Source: UBA7328 sp002471345 (GTDB lineage Bacteria > Bacteroidota > Bacteroidia > Chitinophagales > Saprospiraceae). From it: a stretch of 16,141 nucleotides of DNA. This document shows, piece after piece, positions 1-7,500 of this stretch. The notes under the pieces were generated by a model, which made no database searches, was not told where the DNA came from, and was given only the letters and a program-made list of their open reading frames with translations. A program made the translations under genes and the position numbers. Positions within the stretch are counted from its first letter, which is position 1, and each line of letters starts with the position of its first letter. The stretch is from contig CAXGOB010000096.1 in NCBI GenBank assembly GCA_964011275.1, forward strand, positions 1 through 16,141, given 5' to 3'.

Positions 1-639
1 AATAATTAGTCCTCCCCATAATCCATTATCATCAATTGTAAGGTTGGGAGAATTGATGTCTCCTGGTTGTATATTGTCAGCAATTGATGTCATTATAATT
101 GGCTCATCAGATGTTCCCATAGCCATTATCGTCGCGCCTCTTGCTATTAGTAATGCCGATGCATTCGCCTCTTGACCTTCAGAACCTTTTATAAATACTC
201 CGGATTGAATAGTCAATGTTGCCCCAGCACCTATTATTACTCTGCCATTGAGAATATAAGTGTTTCCAGTTGTCATAGTTATATCTTCAGTATAAATGCC
301 AGCATTGATTGTTTCTGTAACACTTGCCGTTTTTACGCACTCACAAGAGATAGCATCTAGAACTTCATCATCTGCACATGATTTTCCACCACAAACATCC
401 ATGGCAATCTGAACACATGTACATGATCCTCCCATTACTGCTAATGCCTGACCATCTGCACATGTCATGGTAGGGCATGGATGAGGAACAATATCATTAG
501 CATCAAGGGCACACGAGCAATCTAATAGTTGAATGCTACTTGCTGGGCACACATTATCACATGAATTATCTGAATCACAAGAAGATACTATCAATGTGAA
601 TGAGGCAAGGAGTAAAAAGGATTTTAGAATGTTAGTCAT
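1..639 (-). CDS. Cys-rich surface lipoprotein, 5' part only (runs off the left edge)
   Basis: The reading frame is open from an ATG at 639 to the window edge (213 codons, no stop). The N-terminus is a lipoprotein signal peptide: a hydrophobic stretch at residues 4-18 ending in SSC with the lipid cysteine at 21. Residues 27-101 hold three degenerate Cys repeats of the form C-x(3-4)-C-x(9-12)-C-x-C (27/31/41/43, 55/60/73/75, 83/88/99/101). From about 108 the sequence changes to the start of a repetitive, probably beta-helical domain, with runs such as YILNGRVIIGAGATLTIQSG and IARGATIMAMGTSDEPIIMT. Beta-helix-like domains starting this way are common in large Bacteroidota surface proteins, where they end in NGLWGG-LII as here. 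The function is unknown; an outer-membrane or cell-surface location is inferred. It is transcribed away from the DUF6702 operon. Confidence 0.8.
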   Translation of the reverse strand, partial: MTNILKSFLLLASFTLIVSSCDSDNSCDNVCPASSIQLLDCSCALDANDIVPHPCPTMTCADGQALAVMGGSCTCVQIAMDVCGGKSCADDEVLDAISCECVKTASVTETINAGIYTEDITMTTGNTYILNGRVIIGAGATLTIQSGVFIKGSEGQEANASALLIARGATIMAMGTSDEPIIMTSIADNIQPGDINSPNLTIDDNGLWGGLII

Positions 640-691
640 TTCTGATTGTTTCTTTAAATTCTGTTATCAAATAGTTATCCCAACACATGGG

Positions 692-699
692 CAAAAGTA
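692..699 (-). promoter_or_regulatory. Possible -7 element for the Cys-rich lipoprotein
   Basis: Read on the minus strand this is TACTTTTG, an exact match to the Bacteroidota -7 consensus TAnnTTTG. It lies about 50 bases upstream of the lipoprotein start codon. No TTG is seen at the matching -33 distance, so support is partial. Confidence 0.3.
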
Positions 700-774
700 G
701 CTGGGTAGATTAGCCGCATTATTAAGGGATTATTATTCTTATGTTAAGCAAATAGACCATATGTTTAAGATTAC

Positions 775-787
775 TTAACATTGTTAA
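775..787. promoter_or_regulatory. Inverted repeat in the divergent promoter region
   Basis: TTAACA and TGTTAA flank one central base, a perfect 6-bp dyad between the divergent lipoprotein and DUF6702 genes. It could be an operator for a dimeric regulator. It is made of AT-rich sequence, so chance is quite possible. Confidence 0.2.
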
Positions 788-883
788 TAGTGTGTTTACA
801 TACTATTTATTCATACTTGAGATAGGCATTCGTCTTGGTACTTAATATTCCTATAACACACATTTCAAAACAGAAAGGAATTA

Positions 884-895
884 AGTAACGTTACT
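884..895. promoter_or_regulatory. 12-bp perfect palindrome just before the DUF6702 start codon
   Basis: AGTAACGTTACT reads the same on both strands and ends 7 bases before the ATG at 903. That position suits an operator, or a site that blocks translation or transcription start. No Shine-Dalgarno is visible there, as is usual in Bacteroidota. A role is inferred only from position and symmetry. Confidence 0.3.
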
Positions 896-902
896 ATTAA
901 GT

Positions 903-1376
903 ATGAAAAGCCTATTACTCATATGTTATCTATTTCTCAATTCAGAGGTTCATGATATTCACCTTTCAGTCACAGAAATGAAAAGAACAGGGAATGATAT
1001 AGAAGTGATTAGTAAGATTTTTTTGGATGATTTACAGACTTCTATGGGCCTCACACCTGGTGAGGAATTGCCTGAAGATTATAAAGGGGCAGATGACTTG
1101 ATTCAGAGGTTCATTGATAAAAGTCTTATTATATATGTCAATGAGAAACCGTTAAACTTAAAACTTGCAAAAACGGAAGCTGCCCTTCCGGCAGTTTGGG
1201 TAACATTTACTGCTAATAAGATCGAATGGAGAGATACGAATGTCTTTTCGGTCGATAATAAAATAATGACTGATCTTTTTGAAGATCAGAAAAACATATT
1301 CAAAATCCATATTGATGGAGAAGATGATGAGCATATATTCTCGTCTGATCAAACTCTTGAAACCTTCAATTTTTAA
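903..1376 (+). CDS. DUF6702 family exported protein
   Basis: This 157-residue protein matches the DUF6702 family of Bacteroidota by its pattern. A short signal sequence (about residues 1-16) is followed by the family's typical mature start HDIHLSVTEM. Then come the strand IEVISKIFLDDLQTSMG and a C-terminal segment NKIMTDLFEDQKNIFKIHI, which is highly characteristic. No lipobox or membrane segment follows the signal, so a soluble periplasmic protein is inferred. The biochemical role of DUF6702 is not known to me. The stop codon is 2 bases from the start of the MbnP-like gene, so the two are almost certainly co-transcribed. The start is the first ATG in frame and leaves a short but plausible signal peptide. 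Confidence 0.8.
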   Translation: MKSLLLICYLFLNSEVHDIHLSVTEMKRTGNDIEVISKIFLDDLQTSMGLTPGEELPEDYKGADDLIQRFIDKSLIIYVNEKPLNLKLAKTEAALPAVWVTFTANKIEWRDTNVFSVDNKIMTDLFEDQKNIFKIHIDGEDDEHIFSSDQTLETFNF

Positions 1377-1378
1377 TC

Positions 1379-2128
1379 ATGAAAAAAGTTTTATTCTTCT
1401 TTTTAATTGGTGTTTCTCTGCTAATACAGTCCTGTGGAAAGGATGATGTTGCTAGAGATCTTACTATAAATATCAAATTGGAAAATAAAGGAGTGCCTAT
1501 GGTAGGTTTTGAACCATTCGATTATCCAGGAGGGTATAGTATGTTTCTGACCAAGTTTAGTCTATTTATTTCTGAGATGGAGTTAATAGGAGAAGACAAC
1601 AGCAGTCTTCCTATAGGAGATATACTTTTCATGGATTTATTGGAAAGTGTGCAAACCTTGGAAAGGGCAGAACAAGGACTAAGCCTTTTGGTTTCAAATG
1701 TTCCTTCAGAAGAATTTACTCAATTAAGATTTAATGTTGGAGTTCCATCAGAATTGAATGCACAACAACCTTCGGATTTTACAGGTAATAATGCTTTATC
1801 AAATACTGGTGAATATTGGGTTGGATGGTCCAGCTATATTTTTCATAAAACGGAGGGAAAAATAGATACAGACGGCGATGGGGAATTTGAAACTAATGTT
1901 GCTCTGCATATTGGATCAGATGAGGCTCTCAGAGTTGCAGAATATGATATTAATCTTAATCTAGATGATAGACAAGAACTCAGAATCGTAGTGGATATAG
2001 ATAACATATTCAATATTAACGGCGCTTATTATGATTTTATAGAGACACCACAAATTCACCATCTTGGCTTATTACCAAAAGCACTGCCAATAATGGATGC
2101 CTTTTCAACTAATATTTCAGTAGAGTGA
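1379..2128 (+). CDS. MbnP-like (copper-protein family) lipoprotein
   Basis: This 249-residue lipoprotein has a hydrophobic leader ending in LIQSC, with the lipid cysteine at 19. The body fits the MbnP-like domain: LTKFSLFISEMELI (about 58-70), MDLLES (85-90), the core LRFNVGVPSELN (117-127), an aromatic segment EYWVGWSSYIF with Trp147 and Trp150, and VALHIG with His177. In the founding family (MbnP of methanobactin operons, and CorA-related proteins) a Trp near the copper site is oxidised to kynurenine by a partner di-haem MbnH enzyme. Whether Trp147 or Trp150 plays that part here is inference. An acidic loop, DTDGDGEFE (163-171), resembles a calcium-binding loop. Co-transcribed with the DUF6702 gene. 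No MbnH-like gene is adjacent; the nearest di-haem peroxidase is at 8005-9330. Confidence 0.75.
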   Translation: MKKVLFFFLIGVSLLIQSCGKDDVARDLTINIKLENKGVPMVGFEPFDYPGGYSMFLTKFSLFISEMELIGEDNSSLPIGDILFMDLLESVQTLERAEQGLSLLVSNVPSEEFTQLRFNVGVPSELNAQQPSDFTGNNALSNTGEYWVGWSSYIFHKTEGKIDTDGDGEFETNVALHIGSDEALRVAEYDINLNLDDRQELRIVVDIDNIFNINGAYYDFIETPQIHHLGLLPKALPIMDAFSTNISVE

Positions 2129-2197
2129 TCCTGTAAAAGCATTCTATTTACCTATCTATAATCGGAGCAGTAGAAAATATTTAATTGCCTAAGGCCC

Positions 2198-2453
2198 ATG
2201 TTTGTTGACCTCATCCGCTCAAACAAACATATTATAAAATAATGCAATGTGTTTGGCATAACTTTTGGCTTTAACATTATAATTCTGTTAAAACCAACCA
2301 CATAGAATATTGGGGCTTAGTTGCTCTGATATTTAAATGTGAAATATGCTATGAGAGGTCTTAGATGAGAAGTTATTGTTGTTTTCATTTGAGACCTCTT
2401 AAAGGCATATAAAAGAAAAAAATCGGGCGCCTCTTTCGGCGCCCTAGATTTTT
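2198..2453 (+). ncRNA. Candidate structured RNA (unassigned), or long structured 3' UTR
   Basis: The space between the MbnP-like gene and tRNA-Ser has no protein gene but several stacked inverted repeats. (1) 2198-2208 pairs with 2219-2230, an 11-bp stem with one bulge and a 10-base loop. (2) 2247-2256 pairs with 2294-2303 (9 bp, one mismatch) and encloses a 7-bp stem, 2270-2276 with 2286-2292. (3) 2354-2371 pairs with 2382-2399, an unbroken 18-bp helix with three G-U pairs and a 10-base loop, extended at its base by 2344-2349 with 2405-2410. (4) An intrinsic terminator at 2425-2453. I see none of the conserved cores of RNase P RNA, tmRNA or SRP RNA. 6S RNA cannot be judged by eye. No clear promoter was found just upstream, so this could instead be the 3' UTR of the MbnP-like operon. 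Confidence 0.35.
2425..2453 (+). terminator. Strong intrinsic terminator, probably bidirectional
   Basis: GGGCGCC (2425-2431) and GGCGCCC (2438-2444) form a 7-bp GC-only stem around a 6-base loop. It is followed by a run of five T at 2449-2453. On the other strand the run of A before the stem gives a long T-tract, so it can stop transcription in both directions. It ends either the DUF6702/MbnP-like transcript or a separate small RNA. Confidence 0.8.
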
Positions 2454-2495
2454 GGTCATTATCACATCTCAGGTTGAGAAAAAAAATGACCAAAA
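2450..2495. repeat. 11-bp perfect inverted repeat overlapping the terminator T-tract
   Basis: TTTTGGTCATT (2450-2460) is exactly complementary to AATGACCAAAA (2485-2495). A smaller hairpin lies inside the loop (TCTCA 2467-2471 with TGAGA 2475-2479). The left arm uses the terminator's T-run, so the two structures share bases and could compete in a read-through RNA. Confidence 0.5.
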
Positions 2496-2621
2496 GGATC
2501 TAATGATGAAAACGTTCGAAAAGATAGACTTTTTTTGGTGAACGTATTCTTCACACATAGTTTTTTTTCTATATGTTTAAAAAATAATTTCTACTTGACA
2601 TCATATTTTCAAAGCTAGTAC

Positions 2622-2652
2622 TTGTTTGATAAGTATGGTAAGAGTATTTTTG
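2622..2652 (+). promoter_or_regulatory. Bacteroidota-type promoter of tRNA-Ser
   Basis: TTG at 2622-2624 (-33 element) is followed 20 bases later by TATTTTTG at 2645-2652, an exact match to the -7 consensus TAnnTTTG. Transcription would start near 2660, about 40 bases before the mature tRNA. The promoter lies between the two arms of a 10-bp inverted repeat (2606-2615 and 2658-2667). Confidence 0.65.
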
Positions 2653-2699
2653 CACTCGCTTTGAAAAAAGCTATGATATACTAAAGAGTATATATTAAT

Positions 2700-2789
2700 G
2701 GAGAGGTGGCTGAGTGGCTGAAAGCGGCACCCTGCTAAGGTGTTATACTCGTGAGGGTATCGGGGGTTCGAATCCCCCTCTCTCCGCCA
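2700..2789 (+). tRNA. tRNA-Ser (anticodon GCU)
   Basis: A complete class II tRNA folds here. The acceptor stem is 2700-2706 with 2779-2785 (one G-U). The anticodon stem is 2727-2731 with 2739-2743 around loop CTGCTAA, giving anticodon GCT at 2734-2736. The long variable arm has a 6-bp stem (2745-2750 with 2755-2760). The T arm is GGGGG/CCCCC around TTCGAAT. The discriminator is G2786 and the CCA end is encoded at 2787-2789. It reads AGC and AGU serine codons. Confidence 0.97.
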
Positions 2790-2887
2790 GAGAATTATTG
2801 GCTTTGAAAAGAAGGGCTATAGAAAAATCAAAAATTAGCTTTGTTGATTTTACAACTCCTTCTCATTAGCGAAAGCTAATAAAGATA

Positions 2888-2895
2888 TAATTTTG
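2888..2895 (+). promoter_or_regulatory. Possible -7 element for tRNA-Pro
   Basis: TAATTTTG matches the Bacteroidota -7 consensus TAnnTTTG exactly, 72 bases upstream of tRNA-Pro. No TTG sits at the expected -33 distance. tRNA-Pro may also be read through from the tRNA-Ser promoter, because no convincing terminator separates the two tRNAs. Confidence 0.35.
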
Positions 2896-2967
2896 ACCAT
2901 GTGGGAAAGGTGGGTCATGAAGATAATCCGTCGCTCTCTTTACATAATCCAAACAGGAAATAAAGTC

Positions 2968-3042
2968 AGGGGTGTAGCGCAGTCCGGTTAGCGCACTTGG
3001 TTTGGGACCAAGGGGTCGTAGGTTCGAATCCTATCACCCCTA
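2968..3042 (+). tRNA. tRNA-Pro (anticodon UGG)
   Basis: The cloverleaf is complete. The acceptor stem is AGGGGTG (2968-2974) with CACCCCT (3035-3041). The D stem is GCGC/GCGC, the anticodon stem CTTGG/CCAAG around loop TTTGGGA (anticodon TGG at 3003-3005), and the T arm is GTAGG/CCTAT around TTCGAAT. The discriminator is A3042. Unlike the neighbouring tRNA-Ser, CCA is not encoded. The first pair is A-U rather than the C-G found in many bacterial tRNA-Pro genes. Confidence 0.96.
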
Positions 3043-3051
3043 CTGATTTAG

Positions 3052-3085
3052 AAGGAGTTATGACGTAAGTTGTAACTCCTTTTTT
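3052..3085 (+). terminator. Intrinsic terminator after tRNA-Pro
   Basis: AAGGAGTTA (3052-3060) pairs perfectly with TAACTCCTT (3073-3081) over a 12-base loop and runs into a tract of six T (3080-3085). It ends the tRNA transcript. On the other strand there is no T-tract after the stem, so it is not an obvious terminator for the DUF1501 gene. Confidence 0.8.
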
Positions 3086-3139
3086 GTTATCCCTATATCC
3101 TTTTTTGAAGTAATCTTGATTTGAGATGTGATATAGCGT

Positions 3140-4573
3140 TCACGCCAATATTTCCTTTACTACTTTCCCATGTACATCAGTGAGACGATAATATCTTCCC
3201 TGATGTTTGTAGGTAAGCCTTTCATGATCTATGCCTAGAAGGTGCAAAATTGTTGCTTGAAGATCATGGACATGCACGGGGTCTTGAATGATGTTATAAC
3301 CAAACTCATCTGTATGGCCATACGCCAGGCCTTTTTTCACCCCGCCACCAGCTAACCAAACTGTAAAACATCTGGGGTGATGATCCCTGCCATAATTATT
3401 ATTAGTCAACGTTCCTTGTGAAAATGAAGTCCTTCCAAATTCTCCACCCCAGATTATTAATGTGTCTTCCAATAATCCTCTCATTTTTAAATCCTTAATC
3501 AATCCTGCCACGGGTTGATCAGTCTGTTGGCATGAGGCTCTTAGTCTAGATGGTAGATCAAAATGATGGTCCCACCCCATATGATAGAGTTGAATGAAAT
3601 TCACATCTTGTTCTGCAAGCTTTCTGGCCAATAGACAATTAGCTGCAAATGAACCAGGGACATTCACATCAGGCCCGTACATCTCTTTTATTTTGTCTTT
3701 CTCTTTCGAAACATCGGTAACATCTGGAACAGACATCTGCATACGATAGGCCATTTCATACTGTTTTATTTGAGTAGCTATTTCTTTATCAAGGCTGGTC
3801 TGATACTCAATTTCATTCATGTTTTGTATAAAATCTAAAGCTTTCCTTCTTTTTATTTTATCGACTCCATTGGGATTATTTAAATAATGTATGACATCTT
3901 TTCCAGATCGAAATTGGACCCCTTGATGATGTGATGGCAAGAACCCATTGCCCCAAAGTGTTGATTTTAAGGTAGTCTGGATTCTTATACCTCGAGATAA
4001 TAGTACTACATAGTCTGGCAGATTCTTATTACTGCTTCCTAATCCATAGCTTACCCATGAGCCCATAGAAGGTCTTCCAGTTTGTTCTGATCCTGATTGT
4101 ATGAAAGTGACTCCTGGATCATGATTGATAGCATTAGTATTCATGGATTTTATAAAACACAAATCATCTACTATTTCTGCCGTATGCGGCATTAAATCAC
4201 TTACCCACGAACCACTTTCTCCATACTGGTTAAATTTAAAATGAGATCCAGCAATCGGAAATTTACCTTGGGCTGAGACCATTCCTGAAACCCGCTGTTT
4301 TCCCCTTATAGACTCCGGAATTTCTTTTCCATTCAATTGATTTAGTAATGGCTTGTAATCAAAGAGATCCATTTGTGATGGTCCACCTGCTTGAAATAGA
4401 AATATTACCCTCTTTGCTTTTGGAGCGAAATGAGGAATTTTACCAGAAGAATGGGATCTGAATGTGTTAGAAATTGGATTTGTCAAGGTGCCTAAAGCTG
4501 TTGCTCCAAGACCTGTTAAGGAATTACTGAGGAATTCTCTTCTACTTTTTAGATTATTGAATTTAATTTCCAT
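3140..4573 (-). CDS. DUF1501 protein (sulfatase/phosphatase fold), Tat-exported
   Basis: This is a 477-residue member of the DUF1501 family, related in fold to alkaline phosphatases and sulfatases. The N-terminus has a twin-arginine signal (SRREFLSNSLTGLGATALG, Arg11-Arg12), so export of a folded protein is expected. Family hallmarks are FLFQAGGPSQMDLFDYKP near the N-terminus, HMGWDHH in the middle, and DTLIIWGGEFGRTSF then NNNYGRDHHPRCFTVWLAGG towards the C-terminus. The Asp and His residues there are the likely metal ligands. The start chosen is the ATG at 4573; a GTG at 4576-4574 in the same frame overlaps the upstream stop and is less likely. Only 2 bases separate it from the PSD1 gene, so they are co-transcribed and probably translationally coupled. 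This pairing is widely conserved in Planctomycetes, Verrucomicrobia and some Bacteroidota. The substrate is unknown. Confidence 0.9.
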   Translation of the reverse strand: MEIKFNNLKSRREFLSNSLTGLGATALGTLTNPISNTFRSHSSGKIPHFAPKAKRVIFLFQAGGPSQMDLFDYKPLLNQLNGKEIPESIRGKQRVSGMVSAQGKFPIAGSHFKFNQYGESGSWVSDLMPHTAEIVDDLCFIKSMNTNAINHDPGVTFIQSGSEQTGRPSMGSWVSYGLGSSNKNLPDYVVLLSRGIRIQTTLKSTLWGNGFLPSHHQGVQFRSGKDVIHYLNNPNGVDKIKRRKALDFIQNMNEIEYQTSLDKEIATQIKQYEMAYRMQMSVPDVTDVSKEKDKIKEMYGPDVNVPGSFAANCLLARKLAEQDVNFIQLYHMGWDHHFDLPSRLRASCQQTDQPVAGLIKDLKMRGLLEDTLIIWGGEFGRTSFSQGTLTNNNYGRDHHPRCFTVWLAGGGVKKGLAYGHTDEFGYNIIQDPVHVHDLQATILHLLGIDHERLTYKHQGRYYRLTDVHGKVVKEILA

Positions 4574-4575
4574 CA

Positions 4576-7500
4576 CTATATTTTCATATAGAAATTAACT
4601 GTATTCATAATAGAATGGCCTAGAGAGGTTAAGGCGGCCAGCTCTATAGGATCATCTGTAGTCCCTCTATATTCTCCAATTTTGAGGTATTCATTAGTAC
4701 TACTTTTATTTTTCATGAAACTTTCCTTTTCTGAATGGTAGAAGTTTTCCAATGTGCTCTGTTCTCTTTTAGAAGGTTTTCTTCCTGTGAGGCTTTGAAA
4801 GATATATTCTATCCTTTTTGATGTTGTGCTTTGGACTATTTCAATTAGATTTTTTTCTGCTAGCCTTCTCGCAGCTTCATGAAAAACAGGATAATTTAAA
4901 AGCATTAATGATTGAGTCGGTGTACTAGTTATATTTCTCTTTACAGTACATGTTGCCCTATCGGAGATATCAAAAGTAGTAAGAAAAGGATGAGGAGTAT
5001 TTCTCTTCCAATATGTATATAAAGTTCTTCTGTATAGATCTTCACCTTCACTTTGCTCATAATTTGCCCATGCCTGGAAAGCCTGCTCTGCCCATAACCC
5101 TTCAGGTTGATAGGGCTTTACTGAAGGGCCTCCTATTTTTGCAGTTAATAGACCTGAAGATGCCAAGGCTTGATCTCTAATCATTTCAACAGGTAATCTA
5201 TATCTGGGACCTCGACTTAATAAAATATTCTCAGGATCGAAATCCTCCAGATCACTTCTTGAATTAGATGATTGCTGATAGGTGTGGGAGAGCATAATTT
5301 TCTTAATAAGCCCCTTAATATTCCAATCATTTTCTAATAAATCCACAGCTAACCAATCTAATAATTCTGGATGTGAAGGCAAGGCTCCCTGATTTCCAAA
5401 ATCATCAGGTGTGGTCACTAGCCCTTTACCAAAAAGCATCTGCCAAATGCGATTTACCACTACTCTTGATGTGAGAGGATGATCAGGATGTACAATCCAT
5501 TTTGCTAATCCAAGTCGATTTTCAGGTAATTCTTCAGTGAATTCCAATATTTCAGAAGGAGCATCATGAAATACCTCTTCTAATCTCTGATTATAAATTC
5601 CTCTATTCAGAACATAAGTGGAATTGACGGATTTGTGATCTTGCATGACCATTACTTCTTCAGTATCTGTAATAAGGTCATTTTCTATTTCTCTAACCTT
5701 ATAAAGCTGATTATCCTCGGAATTGTCATGGTTCAAATTGTACCACTTTTGGATTTGTTCAGTTGTAAACAGATGATCATCGTCAGCTAACTTATTCACT
5801 GATAATTTTCCTGATAAAAGGCCAACTTCTATTTCAGATAATTCTCGATCATAAATTTTGAATTCGTCAATCTTACTTCTTAAAAGTGTAGGGTCGTTCA
5901 TCCTGCTGCCTACTTTTAGTCCAAAATATGGCATGACTACCATATCATTATTGTAGTCATGTCGTATCGATTTGAATAAATCATCAAAGACAGGAGTAGA
6001 CGAAATTGGTGTGCCATCAAAATAAAAGTGAATTCCGTTAGCACGACTACTTCCATCATATGTGAAGGTGATTTGAATCCATTTTTTAGTCGGGAGGTCT
6101 GATTTAGAATCTACTCTTATAGCATTTTGTGGATAGTTATGTGACATCCTAAATGACAATTTTCCATCTACGATTCTCATTTCATAACCCCTATAAGCAT
6201 GCCATTTATGATCACAATTATCGAGAATAGAAGCATCGTCATATTTTTCATTTAGATAAACCCAAATTGACATGGAAAATGCATCTGTTCGATCAAAATT
6301 ACCTACTTCCTTACCAAATAGAACAGCATTATTTTCTTCTAATAAAATCGCGTTTCCATTGATTCCTTCTGCTGTGTGAGTAGGTTTCCAGGATATGGCG
6401 TGAGCTGGGTTTTTAGAGTGGATATGATTGTCAAATTTTGAATCTACTAAGGATTCAAATGAATAAAAACCTTTTAAATTTTGATCTATGAATGTTCTCC
6501 AATTTTGATCTTCAAGTGCATTTTTTTTCCATTGATTTAATTCGCCAATGTCCACTTTTATGTCATTGACCTGATATTCTAAGTCTTGAATAATTTGTCT
6601 GATAGAATCTATATTTTGAGCTTTGATATCATCTATAAGGGTCATTGTAGGGCCCGATTCATAGCCGATAGGAGCCCTTCCCAATTCAAAAGAATTATTA
6701 AAAAAGGCAGCCATTTGATAAAATTCCTTTTGGCTTATAGGGTCATATTTATGATCATGACATCTTGCACATTCCATAGTGATGCCCATGAAGGCTTTAG
6801 CAGTCGTACTCACTCTATCTGCTACATATTCCACTCTATATTCTTCAGCTATTATTCCTCCTTCCTGGTTTTGTCTGTGTAATCGGTTGAAAGCAGTTGC
6901 AATTGTTTGATTTTTAGTTGCATCCTGGAGAAGATCACCTGCCAACTGCCAAATGACAAAATCGTCATAAGGTAAATTATCATTGAAAGCATCAATTACC
7001 CAGTTCCTCCAGTGCCATACCTCTCTATGTGTGTCATCTAGATAGCCATGAGTATCTGCATATCTTGCTATGTCCATCCAGTCTGATGCCATCCTTTCAC
7101 CATAGGCTTTTGACTCAAGTAGCCTATCTAGTGTTTTTTCAAATACCGAGTTTGAACCATTATTTTCAAATTCTTTTATTTCATCAAGAGTAGGAGGTAG
7201 CCCGGTTATATCTAATGTGGCTCTGCGAAGTAAGACCTCTTTATCTGCGGATAATGAAGGATTGAGACCTTTTTGTTCTAAATCACTCAGTATGAAGTGA
7301 TCAATCTCATTAAAAGCCCAATCCTTATTGACAATGTTTGGGAGTTCTGCTTTTGCTGGTTTAGAAAAAGACCAATGTTCCTTCCATTTTGCACCTTGAT
7401 CTATCCATTTAGCTATGAGAGCAATCTCCTGATCATTTAATGTCAATTTGGAATCAGCAGGAGGCATTACCTCCTCAGGATCATCTGAAATAATTCTCTG

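Noticed and set aside
172..360. 62-codon plus-strand ORF near the left edge
   Set aside because: It lies antisense to the Cys-rich lipoprotein, whose signal peptide and repeats are convincing.
2198..2274. Two tiny overlapping ORFs (14 and 10 codons, joined as TAATG), the second with two Trp codons, like a leader peptide
   Set aside because: No tryptophan gene or other regulated gene follows, and the first ORF coincides with a hairpin. Chance is the simpler reading.
2271..2291. TTAACA...TGTTAA, also seen at 775-787, as a shared operator
   Set aside because: Spacing differs (9 versus 1 base) and the hexamer is common in AT-rich DNA; here it fits better as a stem of the candidate RNA.
2865..2880. 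ATTAGC-GAAA-GCTAAT hairpin between the tRNAs as a terminator
   Set aside because: Only 6 bp and followed by AAAGATA, not a T-tract.
3092..3136. CTATATC and GATATAG inverted repeat after the DUF1501 gene
   Set aside because: Loop of about 31 bases and no T-tract; not a credible terminator.
4574..4576. GTG start one codon before the DUF1501 ATG
   Set aside because: It overlaps the stop codon of the upstream gene, and the ATG right after it gives the same protein; ATG preferred.
6586..6882. 98-codon plus-strand ORF inside the PSD1 gene
   Set aside because: It is antisense to a conserved domain coding region and its protein has no recognisable features.
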